From: Epiperipatus broadwayi
Taxonomy: Eukaryota; Onychophora; Udeonychophora; Euonychophora; Peripatidae
Direction: 5' to 3'
Length of the DNA stretch: 64,000 bases
NCBI GenBank assembly: GCA_028023455.1
Contig: JAQFVV010000021.1
Location: 2,088,001-2,152,000, forward strand
This document shows positions 1-12,064 of this stretch, one piece after another (within the stretch, counting starts at the first letter, position 1; every line of letters starts with the position of its first letter). A program made the position numbers and the translations under genes. The notes below the pieces were generated by a model that saw only the letters and a program-made list of their open reading frames with translations, was not told the DNA's origin and made no database searches.

Positions 1-487
1 AAATATTAGAATTAATATATATATATATATATATTAAAAGAAAGGAGTTTGCTATTAACTGAAAGGAGACCCTTTGATTCCTCTTGGAGGCCTTAAAGGA
101 ACCGAGCAGGGCAAATTCCTAATGTCCACTCTATACGTTCTTGTCATTGTAGCTGTTATTACTATGTGATTATTCATATAGTATATGAACATGGATGGGC
201 TGCTCACCAACACACATTAGCCAGCGTGGTGAGTTTATTCGCTTTTTACCTCTGAGTTTAAGATCAAGAAACACCATGGTCTTTCTTCTCAGTGCCTGAT
301 AAGGCAGAATGAATGTTTGTGTAAATGATAAATATTTTTCCAATACATATATACAATTATGACAGACAAAAATAAAGCTTGGCCCTTATTCCCAGGAGGC
401 TGTAAAGTCACCAACCAAGGCAGCGGTTGGTGGCCGAAAACGGAGGGTGCTAAGAATCCCCTGATTGTGGACCCAGGCTGCCATTTG

Positions 488-1719
488 ATGACGACTTTTT
501 ATTTAGGTACTTACAACTGCAGATCACTTTCAAGTGAAGGAAGATTGCAAGAATTAGAAGAAGAATTGTCTTATATTAAATGGGACATTATTGGACTTTG
601 TGAAGTTAGAAGAAAAGGTGAAGAAACAATTGATTTAAAAAGTGGACATATACTCTATTATAAAGGCACACATATTGGAAATACAAGTGGAGTAGGATTC
701 ATTATAAATAAAAAGTGGAAGAACAATATTGTGGAGATTGATGGTGTATCGGACAGAGTTGCAAGATTAGTTATACAACTTAATAGCAGATACCAAATGC
801 AGATAATTCAGGTTTATGCCCCAACAAGTTCTCATAGTGATGAAGTAGTAGAAGATTTTATATGGATGTACAAAAGGCTTTTGATCAGAGTAAACAACAT
901 TTTAAAATTGTTATGGGAGACTTTAATGCTAGAATTGGTAGACAAATGAAAGATGAAATTGCTGTAGGTAGTTTTGGTTATGGTAATAGAAATGAGAGAG
1001 GACATAGACTTGTGGAGTTTGCAGAAAAAGAAAAACTTTATATTATGAATTCATTTTTTGAGAAAAATGTTAAAAGGAAATGGACATGGAAACATCCAAA
1101 TGAAGATACATCAGAATTGGATTATATTTTAACTAACAGGAAATACATATTTCATGATTGTAATGTTCTTAATAAATTTAACACAGGAAGTGATCATCGA
1201 TTAGTAAGGTGTAAATTACATGTTAATGTAAAACTAGAGAGACAAAAATTATTAAGAAAAACAATATTTACAGTTGATATTCCTAATCTTCAGAAACATT
1301 CTAATGAATTTAAATTAGAACTTATAAATAGATTTCAAGTGTTAGGAGATTTTGAACATGATTCAGATTTGAATGAAATTAATATGAAAATTACTGATAC
1401 ACTTTTAAAAACTGCAACAAAGATAGCTGGTAGAAAAAAGCAGCAATTGATTAATAAAATTTCTACTGAGACTAGAGAATTTATGAAGAAAAGAAGGAAT
1501 ATGAAGATATACAAAAATGATGTATTAAAAAGAATTGAATATCTCGAATTTTGTAAAATGGTACTGAAAAGAGTTGAAAATGATATAAGAAAGTATAACT
1601 GTGAAATAGCAAGGAAAGCTGTAGAAGAAAATAAAAGTCTCAAGAATGTTAAACTACATTTTGGTATTGGTAGGAAATTTATATCTGCAATAAGAAAAAA
1701 AAGATGGAATTATTACTAA
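488..1719 (+). pseudogene. LINE AP endonuclease domain, frameshifted
   Basis: The N-terminal nuclease that would nick target DNA for target-primed reverse transcription. One frame (open 359-949) carries the start of the domain with GTYNCRSL at about residue 50, matching the usual GTWN motif, then LCEVRR and VYAPTS. Near 860 the reading passes to a second frame (open 862-1719), which carries GDFN at residues 19-22 and SDHRLV at 110-115, both hallmark exonuclease-endonuclease-phosphatase motifs. The residues expected for catalysis (N, E, D, H) are visible, but split by the frameshift. The frame ends at 1719 just after a run of eight A bases, a likely slippage site. The first ATG at 359 may be upstream of the true start, because the first 45 residues show no family similarity that I recognise. 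Confidence 0.8.
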
Positions 1720-1856
1720 AAAGAGAGATGACATCATGAAATTGGTAGAAGATTTTTATCAAGAATTATATAGTAATAAAGAACAAGTACCTCCTATATC
1801 TATTACATCTTCGAATTGCCCAGAATTTTAAATGAAGAAGTGAGACATGCAATTAA

Positions 1857-3297
1857 ATGTATGAAGAAAGGAAAGGCTCAGGAGATGATGGAATTATAAT
1901 TGATATATTAAAAGAAGCAGGTGAAGAAATAGAAACAATTTTAGCAAAGTTATATACCAAATGTCTAAATGATAAAGATGTACCGGAAGATTGGAAGAAT
2001 GCAGTAATAATATTAATATTTAAAAAAGGTGATAAAGAAGATATTAGAAATTACAGACCTATCAGCCTTTTATCAGTTTTATATAAAATTTTTACCAAGA
2101 TAATTACAACTCGTCTACAGAGAACTTTGGATTTCCACCAACCAAAGAACAAGCTGGATTTAAAAGTGGTTTTAGTACAATAGATCATATCCAGGTATTG
2201 AGAGAAGCATAGAAAGAACAAATGAATATGAGTTGTCATTATGTTTTGGATTTGTAGATTATGAAAAGGCATTCGATTCTATACACATTTCTTCAGTGAT
2301 TAAAGCATTGGATCATCAAGGTATAGATCCAGGATATTGTCATATTTTAAAGAATATTTATAAAAGCAACACAACAATTAGATTACATAATGATACTGGA
2401 AAAATCAACATTGAGAAAGGGAAGACAAGGGACTCCATATCTCCAAAACTTTTACAGCAGTGGCAAGAAGTATTTTGTGGATTAAAATGGGAAACTAAAG
2501 GAGTGAAAGTAAATGGAGAGTATTTAAGTCATTTAGATTTTGCAGATGATGTAGTTGTTTTTGCAAATAATGCTTCAGAGCTGCAGGAAATGTTGCAGGA
2601 GTTAGCAGATGAAAGTAGAAAAGTAGGACTAAAGATAAATGTTAAAAAGACTAAAGTAATGTTTAATCGATTTGCTCAAAATATGAAAATAAAGATTGAT
2701 TATGAAGAATTAGAAAAAGTTAACAGTTACAAATACCATGGTCATATTATTAATACAGATGGAAACATAATGGAGGAAATTAATCATAGAATTAAACTTG
2801 GTTGGAGTGCTTTTGGTAGAAATAACTTGATACTAAAAGAAAATATGCCTATGTGTTTGAAAAGAATGGTTCTTAACAAATGTGTTTTACCAGTTCTTAC
2901 TTATGGATCTGAGACTTGGACACTTAATAGAAGAGCAATACAGAGACTTCAGACCACTCAAAGGAGTATGGAGAGATGTATGTTGGGAGTAAGAAGAAGA
3001 GATCGAAAACGCAATGTATGGGTAAGACAACAAACAGGTGTTACTGACCTTATTAAAAAAATTAAAAGATTGAAATGGAGTTGGGCTGGACATATTGCTA
3101 GAAGAAGTGATAATAGATGGACAATTGAAATTTTAAACTGGATTCCAAGAGATTGTAAAAGACCCAGAAAGAGACCACATGCGAGATGGATGGATGAAAT
3201 AAGAAAATGTGCAGGGGTGTTGTGGAAAAGATAAGCTAAAGATTGGAGAAGATGGATTAAACTTGGAGAGACCTTCATCCTGCAGTGGATTGATAAT
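1857..3297 (+). pseudogene. LINE reverse transcriptase domain, frameshifted
   Basis: The polymerase part of the same LINE. The frame 1857-2183 carries the fingers region with NYRPISLL, a standard non-LTR RT motif. After a frameshift near 2150, the frame 2233-3234 carries motif A (FVDYEKAFD, residues 7-15) and the catalytic motif C (FADD, residues 103-106, about 2539-2550). The segment around 2410-2460 is garbled where the GxRQGDxxSP motif should be, so another pair of indels is likely there. The C-terminal part has the Trp- and Arg-rich region typical of the RTE group, an in-frame stop at 3232-3234, and further family-like codons up to about 3297. The protein cannot be made from this copy. 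Confidence 0.85.
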
Positions 3298-3454
3298 GGT
3301 TGATGATGATGATGATGATATATATATATTTATAGACAGTTTTCTATGTAAAGTATGCATGTATAAATTAAAATTACAGTTCGGTATAAATAAAAAAAAT
3401 TAAAAATAGTACTTACTAATAGTATATTGAAGGAATTCTATGTGATTATTCATA

Positions 3455-3823
3455 CTATGACTGGTGCAATAGAAATAAGATATACAAACTAATTACATAT
3501 TTTTATTTTTAAAATAAAATAATTAGCAAAATGTCTGACTTTGGCAGCTATTCAATATGCTCTGGCTGAAATTCCTTTTTTTCAGTAACTTTTTTTTTTA
3601 TAGATACATAATAGTTGTCTTGTTATCAAGCAATTAGGATCTTCCTAATTGTTTTGCTGTTGCTGAAATCAGTGTTAACTTTTACTATATTCTAATATTT
3701 TGTAAAACTTTTACCATTATGTTCAGAAAATATTTTATTATGCAAAATATTATATATCAAATTGTAAAAGAAGAATAAAAGAAGAATAAAATACACATGC
3801 TTTTGATGTAAACTGAATAAATC
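3455..3823. other. AT-rich, nothing recognised
   Basis: AT-rich sequence between the LINE and the first RepB copy. I see no open frame or repeat worth naming. Confidence 0.5.
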
Positions 3824-3834
3824 TTATTAAAGTA

Positions 3835-4027
3835 TCACATGATCACATTTCCTATACTAGCACATTAATTGTTGATAAACAGAGCAAAACTCTCCATACA
3901 GTATTGCCACCTGTGCTAAACAGAGTAATCTATGGATGCCAGAAGGCTTGTGCACAAGCCTTCTGGCATCCATAGATTACTCTGTTTAGCACAGGTGGCA
4001 ATACTGTATGGAGAGTTTTGCTATGTT
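3835..4027. mobile_element. RepB copy reduced to a perfect palindrome
   Basis: A short RepB insertion flanked by an 11-bp duplication (ttattaaagta at 3824-3834 and 4028-4038). Positions 3883-4022 form a perfect 140-bp palindrome: two 70-bp arms with no spacer, centred at 3952/3953. The arms are the RepB terminal sequence (AAACTCTCCATACAGT and so on). The remaining left part, with tcacatgatcac, is the other RepB end. No hammerhead core is left in this copy. Confidence 0.85.
3883..4022. repeat. Perfect 140-bp palindrome
   Basis: Each base from 3883 to 3952 is matched by its complement in 3953-4022, with TTGTGCACAA at the centre. Such a sequence would extrude a cruciform as DNA and form a 70-bp hairpin as RNA. 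Confidence 0.95.
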
Positions 4028-4580
4028 TTATTAAAGTACATCTACATTTTAGTGTACAGCTACTGGTATATTGCAAAATTTATTTACAAGTTTTATTTTT
4101 TTTGCAAATGTGATCATGTATGTTAAAAGAAAAATGGCTGCTCGAATATCATAAAATTTGTGAATTTCAATTGATATATTTTTATAGTTGTTTATTTACA
4201 TTTTTGTTCCATCTGTTTAATTTTTTCTTCAAATGGCATATAATTGAAATTGTGTATTTAGATACAATGTAGTTTGCAATCTGACTGTACATTATTACTA
4301 ATGCACTATTAATTACAAAAATGTAAATTTGTTAATTTCTTTTAATTTAAAAGCAATTGGCCTTGTATTAAATTGTAGTTACATGTGTTAAATTATATGA
4401 ATATGTATTTCTGCTAACAGTTTTTACTTGTGAAAATCTATGTATTTCATAAGTGAAAACATTGTTGTGAAGAAAAAAATATAATTTTAGTACTAGGATT
4501 TGAACTCAGACATTCAAACTCCTTTCAGCTTTCCACTCTATCTCACACAACTCATATACATGACAATGTGAAAAAGATAA

Positions 4581-4641
4581 ATGATCTCCAATATATATAT
4601 ATTTCATGCTGAACCAGAATTCATCAGTTGGTCCAGATCAT
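4581..4641 (-). ncRNA. Hammerhead ribozyme, RepA, core intact
   Basis: On the minus strand: outer stem I AUGAUCU with AGAUCAU (7 bp), GGA bulge, inner stem CCAA with UUGG, core CUGAUGA (complement of 4621-4627), stem II with one mismatch, then GAAA. Stem III is lengthened by an AU run, so the cleavage position is uncertain. Core nucleotides are all present. Activity is inferred, not shown. Confidence 0.65.
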
Positions 4642-4900
4642 CTTCAACACATTTTCCACACATGTATCATGCCAATCCCTTTTCTGTGCAGTTAAATGGA
4701 CAAGGTTCTATACATAAGGAGTCAGATTGACTTAAAGAGTCCACATGGGTATGATAATAATATTGGCATTAACAAGGAATTTGGGAATTCCATCATTAGA
4801 TTTTCAATTGTATGAATGGCTAAAGAGTTGGAAGATGGAATAGATAGAAACCTGTTTGTTAAGTTTAAAGATTTGCCATCTTAATATAAACCAAGGACTG

Positions 4901-4905
<5 letters not shown>

Positions 4906-4980
<75 letters not shown>
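4906..4980. repeat. (AT)n microsatellite
   Basis: Two AT runs separated by a short tag, inside the RepA spacer. Confidence 0.95.
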
Positions 4981-4983
<3 letters not shown>

Positions 4984-5012
4984 GAATGATGATCTGATTA
5001 TAAATATGGGGA

Positions 5013-5075
5013 TGATGATTTGGACCAAATGATGAGTGGTGGTTCAACATGAAATACCTACATTAGAGATCATTT
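5013..5075 (+). ncRNA. Decayed RepA hammerhead (C3 changed)
   Basis: GGACCAA is followed by AUGAUGA instead of CUGAUGA, then a stem II with mismatches, GAAA and AGAGAUCAU. Loss of C3 breaks the essential C3-G8 pair, so this copy should be inactive. Confidence 0.6.
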
Positions 5076-5164
5076 ATCTTTTTCATATGTGCATGGCCAT
5101 GTGTATTGGTTGTATGAAATAGAATGAAAAGTTGAAGAGAGTGTTTATGTCTGTGTTCAAATCC

Positions 5165-5541
5165 TCTATATTATGTATGTATGTGTATAGTAAGTTATAC
5201 TTCTGTTCACTATGCATAAGCAACATTCCCACATCAATAAATTTTAATAATAATAGATGACTCCCTTTCCTCTATGTATATTTAGTAGTTACATATATAA
5301 AAATTAATATGACTTACTATTACAAGTCATTAAAATGAGATACAGTCTACGTTTTATAATATATATAAATCTATTTTCAGAAAAAGATAAGCTATATCTA
5401 AAACTTAGATATGTTAATGAATGCTCACTTAAATATAATCTAAACTTAAATGATATATGATTCACTTGTTTTTTATTAACATTTATTAATGTAGAGTGAT
5501 GTTTAGTTATAATGCACAAAAATGTAATTTACTTCCATTTA
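5165..5541. other. AT-rich, nothing recognised
   Basis: AT-rich sequence with no coding potential that I can support. Confidence 0.5.
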
Positions 5542-5597
5542 ATATATATATATATATATATATATATTTTTATATATATATATATAATATATATATA

Positions 5598-5629
<32 letters not shown>

Positions 5630-5630
5630 T
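5542..5630. repeat. (AT)n microsatellite cluster
   Basis: Several interrupted AT runs that could fold back on each other. Confidence 0.95.
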
Positions 5631-6092
5631 AAACTATAGTTCATAGAATGAAATCTATATTTGCAAAAAATAATTAATTGTAGATTGAATCAATTTAAAA
5701 TGAAAAATTTTGCACAGACATTTGGGAATACATTTTTTAAATTTAATTTTTTGTCATTATATATTTTTTTAAATGAGTTTTAATCATAGTTGAAACAATG
5801 TGATATATTTTTTTATATAAAAAATTTGAATCAAATATAACTTTTAATATAAATAAGATTTGATATTTAATATATTTATCTTACAAAATCTTTATACTAA
5901 TAAGATTATTCGAATATATTGTAAAAACTAAGTGAATATAGTTGACATTCGATATTTTTTCAAATCATTATTACAAAATAAAATTATTAAAACCTGCAAA
6001 ACTCACCATTCAATAGTGCCACTCAGAGCAAGCCAGAGTAATCAATGGATGCCAGAAGGCTTGTGCATAAAATCCCTATCTATTGCCTACTC

Positions 6093-6140
6093 ATCCAAGA
6101 TCCCCAGTCTACTTTCTAGTTTGTGGCTTTCATCAGTGAA
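6093..6140 (-). ncRNA. Decayed RepB hammerhead
   Basis: The minus strand carries CUGAUGA and GAAAG, with the downstream cleavage triplet altered to GAC and stem II mispaired. It is recognisable by position and flanks only. Confidence 0.5.
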
Positions 6141-6463
6141 TGGCACTACTGTATGTAGAATTTTGCCCATTTTAATAACCATTATGAGCAAGCATAAGAA
6201 ATGGTGATCATATGAGGTTTAGTGGTTTAATACCAATCTTGTGAAATAGGATAGTGGTGACTATGCTTATTAAGAAACCAAAGACACTAAAATGTCTGGG
6301 TACTGAACTGAGTTTAGACTTATATGCTTATATAAGCTACTGAGCTTGGATTGAGAATATTGTGTTTTCAATTTTAAACTCATAGTTTTGTAGTTAAGTA
6401 GAGATAAAATGTGTCTGATAGAGGGTTGCATTAGATCCTAAGATCTAGATGCAGTGCTCTCAG

Positions 6464-6522
6464 ATCCAAGGCTCCTTACTGAGGAAAGCCATAATCTAGA
6501 AACAAGTCTGGGAATATTGGAT
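6464..6522 (+). ncRNA. Hammerhead ribozyme, RepB, partly decayed
   Basis: Outer stem AUCCA with UGGAU is intact. The core reads CUGAGGA (6479-6485) and GAAAC (6499-6503), followed by the cleavage triplet GUC (6506-6508). Inner stem I keeps four pairs, two of them wobbles, and stem II has a mismatch. Position 7 of the core (U to G here) is known to tolerate any base. Confidence 0.6.
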
Positions 6523-7401
6523 GAGTAGGCAAGATTTAGTTTCCCTGTCTTTGTTATTTGATTTTATATAAAAGTTTTAAACACAAGAAAATGCTACAAT
6601 ATGGATCTGGGATATTATAACATGCAAACACATACACACTCATAACCTTAAACATAAATGAAATATCATTAAAATGGCAACTATACATTCTATACCAATA
6701 AAAAGCCCATTGATTTTTCCCCTGGCTGCCCGCAGTGCCATCTATAAATCAATACATGTATTGCATAGCAACATAATTTACCTATTCTTTGTAAAAATGT
6801 TAAGGTATTAGCATGTTTGCATTCAAGAGTTATGACATAAATTATGTCAGTGTGTTGCATAGCATTGTAGATCATGTTGAATGCATTTCCTGCCACTTGT
6901 GAAATCTTGCAAATTACTTGAAAATATTTCTGTCACTCATAGCTTCATTGTCATGCACATTTTAAATTATTCCAAACATTTAGTAGCAATTTGTTCTTTT
7001 GTGGGTCTATGTAGAAAATACATTGTTACATTTCATGTTGTGATTCAGAATGCAGATACCTTATTAACTTATTATTTTTGTGAACTGTTGTCATCACATA
7101 GGCAGTGCTGCAGTAACATTGAAAATCTGATGATGAAATGCTCAATGCTTTGATGATGTCAATATGATTGTCATACCTATGTTGACTTTAAGTCACTCTG
7201 ACCCTTCACATATAGAACCTTAATATACCCATTTAAATACGTAGAACAGGGATGGGCAGGATGCAGGTTAAATGTGTAATATTTAAATACAAGTGTATTA
7301 TCTATACTGATCTGAATGTAATTAAAAGGAATCCTAACTCAGATGTTCAAGCTCCCTATCTTATACAACCAATACACATGATAATATACATATGAAAAAA
7401 A

Positions 7402-7461
7402 GGATCTCCAATATACATATTTTATGCTGAACCAGCACTCATTATTTGGTCCAGATTATCA
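7402..7461 (-). ncRNA. Decayed RepA hammerhead
   Basis: Minus strand: AUAAUGA replaces CUGAUGA and AAAA replaces GAAA, while stem II GUGCUG with CAGCAU and the outer stem remain. Confidence 0.5.
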
Positions 7462-7799
7462 TCTCCCACACACACCTATATAATCAGTACTCAGTTTAGA
7501 TTAAGATAGAACAAACATTAATGGACAGTTTTTACTATTCTTCAATTTTTCAGCCATCCATATCATTGATGATGAAATTCTCAATACTTTTAATTATGCC
7601 AATAGCATATAAAAGTGATTTACCTACTGAATAAGTCTTCATCAATGCTTTGAGCATTTCAACATCAGATTTTCAATGATGTGGATGGCTGAAGAGTGGT
7701 GGATATCGAAACCTGTCCATTAAAGTTTGAAGATTTGCTATCTTAATATAAACTGAGCACTGATTATATATATATATGTGTGTGTGTGTGTGGGAAATG

Positions 7800-7855
7800 A
7801 TGATCTAGACAAAGTTTTAAGTGCTGGTTCAGCATGAAATATGTCTATTAGAGAT
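7800..7855 (+). ncRNA. Decayed RepA hammerhead
   Basis: Stem II GUGCUG with CAGCAU and GAAA survive, but the CUGAUGA box reads GUUUUAA. Confidence 0.5.
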
Positions 7856-8230
7856 CATTTATCTTTTTCAAATGTATGTAATCATGCATATTGAGGAAAT
7901 AGCTGCAAGGAGCTTGAATTTCTTAAGTTCAAATCTTAAATTTAGTATAGACAACATACTTGTATTTAAATATTACATGCTCAGTCTGTATTCTGCCCAT
8001 TTTTTTTCTGTGTATTCAAAATGACATATTAAGGTCCTATATCTGAGGGGTCAGAGTGACTTAAAATCAACAGGGATATGACAATAATATTGGATCATCA
8101 TGGCTTTGAGCATTTCATCATCAAATTTTCATTGATATGAAGGACTGAATAGTTGTAGGGTGATGAATATTGAAGCCTGTTCATTAAAGTTTGAAGATTT
8201 TCTATCTTAATATAAACTGAGTGTTGTATT

Positions 8231-8310
8231 ACATATATGTTTAGGAGATGATGATCTGAACCAATTGATGAGTGCTGGTTCTGCACAAAATTTATGTATA
8301 GGAAATCATT
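8231..8310 (+). ncRNA. Decayed RepA hammerhead (C3 to U)
   Basis: CCAA is followed by UUGAUGA, then GUGC pairing with GCAC. GAAA has become AAAA. Confidence 0.5.
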
Positions 8311-8406
8311 ATCTTTTTCACATGTATGTGGTCATATATATTGATTGTATAAGATGGAGTGGATATCTTAGGGAACTTGAAAGTTTGAGTTCAAATCTCT
8401 TCTAAG

Positions 8407-8433
8407 ATATATATATATATATATATATATATA
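8407..8433. repeat. (AT)n microsatellite
   Basis: AT run directly after the RepA end. Confidence 0.9.
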
Positions 8434-11400
8434 TGCTTTAACTCAATAAATTGACTTTCACACCCGTACCAAACTTAATTGGCCAATTAACAACACCTAC
8501 CTTTAGGCAAAAAGACACAAATCATAATACAAAATTGCATGCAACTATAATAACTGTCTTACCATATATTAAGGGGAAATGCATGCCAAGCTATTCAACC
8601 AAATTGCACAACCCCAGTATTTATATAACCACTCCAAAGCTCAAACTGATGATAAATCAGTCTTCTATAAGCATGAATCTAATCTTCATTACACCTTCAG
8701 TCCTACATCTACAAATGCTCTCTGCTCTGAATGTAATGATGCCAAATGGGCAAAAGTTATCTGGCACATTTTCAGAGAAATGCAATTCTCTTTCAAAAAA
8801 TGTTCAGTATAAATAACTTATTTGCCATTCAAATATTAAATTCTCTTTTGAGTTTCATTTATTTAATAAATGACAGTTTTCTGTTCACCATCAATGCCAT
8901 GATTGTAACTAGTATTATTAAAATAGTTGAAAGTACACTAGGCATAGTTTTCTTATTTTTCAAATAAAGCTTATCTTTGATATGCTTATGCATATATTTT
9001 ATTTGATATATATATATATACTATTAAAAATTAGGAAGGAATGAGGTGTTATTTTGATAAACTTTAACATTGATCTATGGTTAATTTAATGTTTGTTTAT
9101 ATATATATATATATGAAGTCCCAAATGTAACAGTGACCACAGAAATCTATGATCGTAATCATGTCCACCTAGATTTTCTAATGAATGAAACATATGATAG
9201 TGACAGTTTTGAGATGATTGTGGTTTTGAGTTTCTATTTGATGATTAAGATGTCAGAGTACCAACAATAATTTGATGATTGGCCCATGACGTTTATTCTA
9301 CACATAATGCCATTATAGAACTATTAGTTTCAAATGCTTTTTAATCTCATTGTAATATTTTCTCTTGATTATCTTATCTGCTGAACATATAAATGTATCT
9401 AAATCATACACATAATATACATATATCCCAGATATAGTAGAGAATGGTGCACAAAGAGCTAAACATGTTCTTAATATAACAAAAAGTCATGTGGCTACTA
9501 ATCAGATGAAAATTATAAATGCTAGCATAAATAAGCATTTGCAGCATAATGCAAATAATTAATCTATTAATATTATAATAAAGTCTTACAAGTCAGACGT
9601 TAATACTTAAATGTGGTTATAAAAAGGTATCCTTATAAATAAAAACAAAAATTTATTATTAACATTTTTTGGCTAACTACCAACTTATCTTGATCAAAAA
9701 GGTATATAAAATAATTATGACATATACTAGGAGCCAGTTAAAATCTTATCTTTTTTAGATGAATAAAAAAAAAATTAAGTTCTGAGTAGGAACAAATATC
9801 ATTATAAGGTAAAGAGAAAATTACTAGTAAACCTTATTCATCACCCCCCCCCCCCCAGAAAATTGCAAATTAGTACTTCCAATTTCAAAATATATAGAAA
9901 AAGTATTTTAAAGATAATATAAAATCAATAAATATATTTTCAATTAAATATGCATCTCAAACAAAACTATACCTTTATAGCATACGCAAAATTAACATTG
10001 AGAAAATCTTAAATAGTAGGAAAAAATATAAATATTTCACCTAGAGTTCTTGTAGTTGCAACTGTAATATGCAACTATTCGCATTTTGGATAAATATTTT
10101 TGACTATTTTAGGTTGATTCGAAACATTTTTTTTTTTTCATATTATCGTTTTGTACTTAATTTTTAATTATATTTTCTTCTCAGCATTTCAAAGCTGTGT
10201 ATTTCATTTTCCAGGCATTGCACATGAAAAGTTTAACAAGCCAATTCTTTGAACATAATACAAGAAAAAAATTAAGACTTCAGGGTTTTTACTTCGCAAA
10301 TGAAAGACTATGTTATTGGATTGGTTAGAAATGGGGTGTTGTAATTATAACCACTTATCAATCATTTATTTGAAACATATGCTAGACTATGTTATAATGG
10401 TAGTTAAGGATTATCTTTTATTTTAGCATTTGGCACCAGGTTTTCCTAGGTTTGCTGAAATTGCCCATTGAACTATAGGCTTGAGTATTGCTTACTGTTA
10501 ACTTCAATCATGGGTATGACTAGTATGAATTTAATATTGAGCTGCTTTTTATTTCACATCAACCTGTCTTCTATTTCAACCCTAGTCTTATATATCTATA
10601 GAAAACACCTTTATTTAAAATCCCACCTTGTTTTTCAATTAACGTTTCCTATTTTAATAATCTCCTTTTGATTTCCGTAATAAGATTATTTGTCTATTTT
10701 ATTATTTAATAGTTTGATTTAAATCAGCTATAATTTATATTTTCCAATTATATCTATGTAGCTTTCTTGAACATTAAGATTTTAACTTTTGAAATAAAGT
10801 TACTTTAGTTATTACTATGTGTTTTTTCCATCTTATGAACACATAATTATATTCTCATTAATTTTATATTCAAATATTTATACTCGCAAAAAAATTAACA
10901 TCGCATCTATTAATTTTTTTTATTAATATTTTTAAAAGAATTAGTTTTTTTATTAAAATATTTTACATATGATTTTAAATATTTTTTTTATTACAAGTTA
11001 TTTATTTTTTTGTTTAAAGTTTCATTGAAATGTTAGTTAATCAAAATAACTTTTCATTACTTTTCTGATTTTCTATTGTATTTTGTTTTTAGTTACTATA
11101 CCCATTTATGCTTATGTTTGTATAAGAGCAAAGGGAAAAGAATAATCTATTATATATGTCATTCATTGATATGTTTCATCTGACTTTTCTTCATTGCAAG
11201 TGCTTATAGATATCTCATTGTTCTTCTATATACATTTAAAAATATATAATTATTATTTTTAAAAAATTTGTTTTATAAAATTTTAATTTTATTAAAAAAT
11301 ATGTATAAAATATTAAACATATTTCATATACCATTTCTTTTTTATGATATAAAATTTTAAATAGTATAAATAAATAATAATTTAATTAAAAAATATTAAT

Positions 11401-11440
11401 TTTAAAGTAAGCATGCAGTATAACATATGGCACTGTGTAC
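8434..11440. other. AT-rich, no gene seen
   Basis: About 3 kb of AT-rich DNA with short AT runs and a run of C bases near 9843-9856. Short open frames (for example 8451-8816) show no composition or motif that supports coding. Confidence 0.5.
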
Positions 11441-11443
11441 ATC

Positions 11444-11690
11444 ATACATACATGCATGCATACATATATACATACATACATACATGCATGCATACATACA
11501 TACATACATACATACATACATGCATGCATACATACATACATACATACATGCATACATGCATACATGCATGCATACATGCATACATACATACATACATACA
11601 TACATGCATGCATACATGCATACATACATGCATGCATACATGCATGCATGCATACATACAGACAGACAGACACACACACACACACTGTTA
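11444..11690. repeat. (CATA/CATG)n, (GACA)n, (CA)n microsatellite
   Basis: A 240-bp tetranucleotide tract of CATA units interspersed with CATG, then short GACA and CA runs. It creates long Tyr-, Ile-, His-, Met- and Cys-rich frames on both strands, which are artefacts. Confidence 0.97.
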
Positions 11691-12064
11691 TTTTAAACAG
11701 ATCATCAAAAAAAAAAAATTAAGAGAGAAAAAGCGAGCTATTTTTTACTAGAATACTTTATTCTCCATCAATGTCTAAGTTAATTTATAAAATTTTCATT
11801 TTAATAAAATTCAATAAATTTTTGAAGAGGATGAACGATATAAGATGTATTAATGAAAAACAATTTATTCCTATTAAAAAAAGATAGTGATATTTATATA
11901 TCACATAATATAATACAGTGCATGTATATATCATCAAGTACCATTGAATTTTTTAAAAAAATTTAGTGTAAACAGATATATATATATATGTTATTTTGAT
12001 TATAATATATTTTCAAAAAGAGTATTTATATAATGAATTTCATAATTAGCAAATGAAGGTCACA

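Larger units (their letters stand above)
179..3437 (+). mobile_element. RTE-like LINE, near full length, decayed
   Basis: A non-LTR retrotransposon on the + strand: about 300 bp of leader, an AP-endonuclease region (about 500-1230), a linker, a reverse transcriptase region (about 1857-3230) and a 3' end with a TGATG-type simple repeat near 3300-3318. Domain order and the short tandem-repeat 3' end fit the RTE group (BovB-like proteins often annotated as craniofacial development protein 2-like). A 17-bp sequence, ctatgtgattattcata, lies at 162-178 and again at 3438-3454, as expected for a target-site duplication, although the right copy sits about 120 bp beyond the TGATG tract. The frame is broken near 860, 1719, 2150 and 2420-2460, with an in-frame stop at 3232-3234, so this copy is dead. 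The family call is firm; the exact element limits are inferred. Confidence 0.85.
4496..5164 (+). mobile_element. RepA element: inverted head plus direct unit
   Basis: The left part (4496 to about 4660) is a RepA unit in minus orientation, starting with ggatttgaactcaga. The right part (about 4670-5164) is a unit in plus orientation ending in the complementary gttcaaatcc. Each part holds a hammerhead region (4581-4641 minus, 5013-5075 plus). An AT microsatellite (4906-4980) has expanded in the spacer. The end sequence resembles a tRNA T-loop or B box (GTTCAAATCC). Confidence 0.75.
5985..6535 (+). mobile_element. RepB element, inverted head plus direct unit
   Basis: Positions 5985-6180 hold RepB terminal sequence at both ends in opposite orientation around a decayed minus-strand hammerhead. 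From about 6170 the sequence continues as a plus-strand unit containing a second hammerhead at 6464-6522 and stopping just after it. The inverted-plus-direct layout repeats in other RepB and RepA copies. Confidence 0.75.
7118..8404 (+). mobile_element. RepA multimer: inverted unit then direct tandem
   Basis: About 7118-7590 is a RepA unit on the minus strand and about 7590-8404 holds nearly two units on the plus strand. The direct HHR regions (about 7803 and 8231) are about 430 bp apart. Each unit contains the cleavage region, a segment like ttgtataagat, the B-box-like GTTCAAATC and a long tail ending in tttgaagattt. The three HHR regions here (7402-7461 minus, 7800-7855 plus, 8231-8310 plus) have all lost core residues. 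Confidence 0.8.

Noticed and set aside
3883-4022. Rho-independent terminator or structured RNA gene
   Set aside because: The palindrome consists of RepB termini with a target-site duplication, so it is a mobile-element remnant.
7100-7160. CTGATGATGAAA as a ribozyme core
   Set aside because: No room for stem II; this is the conserved tail of RepA.
11386-11751. Long frames on both strands with Met/Cys/Tyr/His-rich repeats
   Set aside because: They are translations of the CATA microsatellite in several phases.
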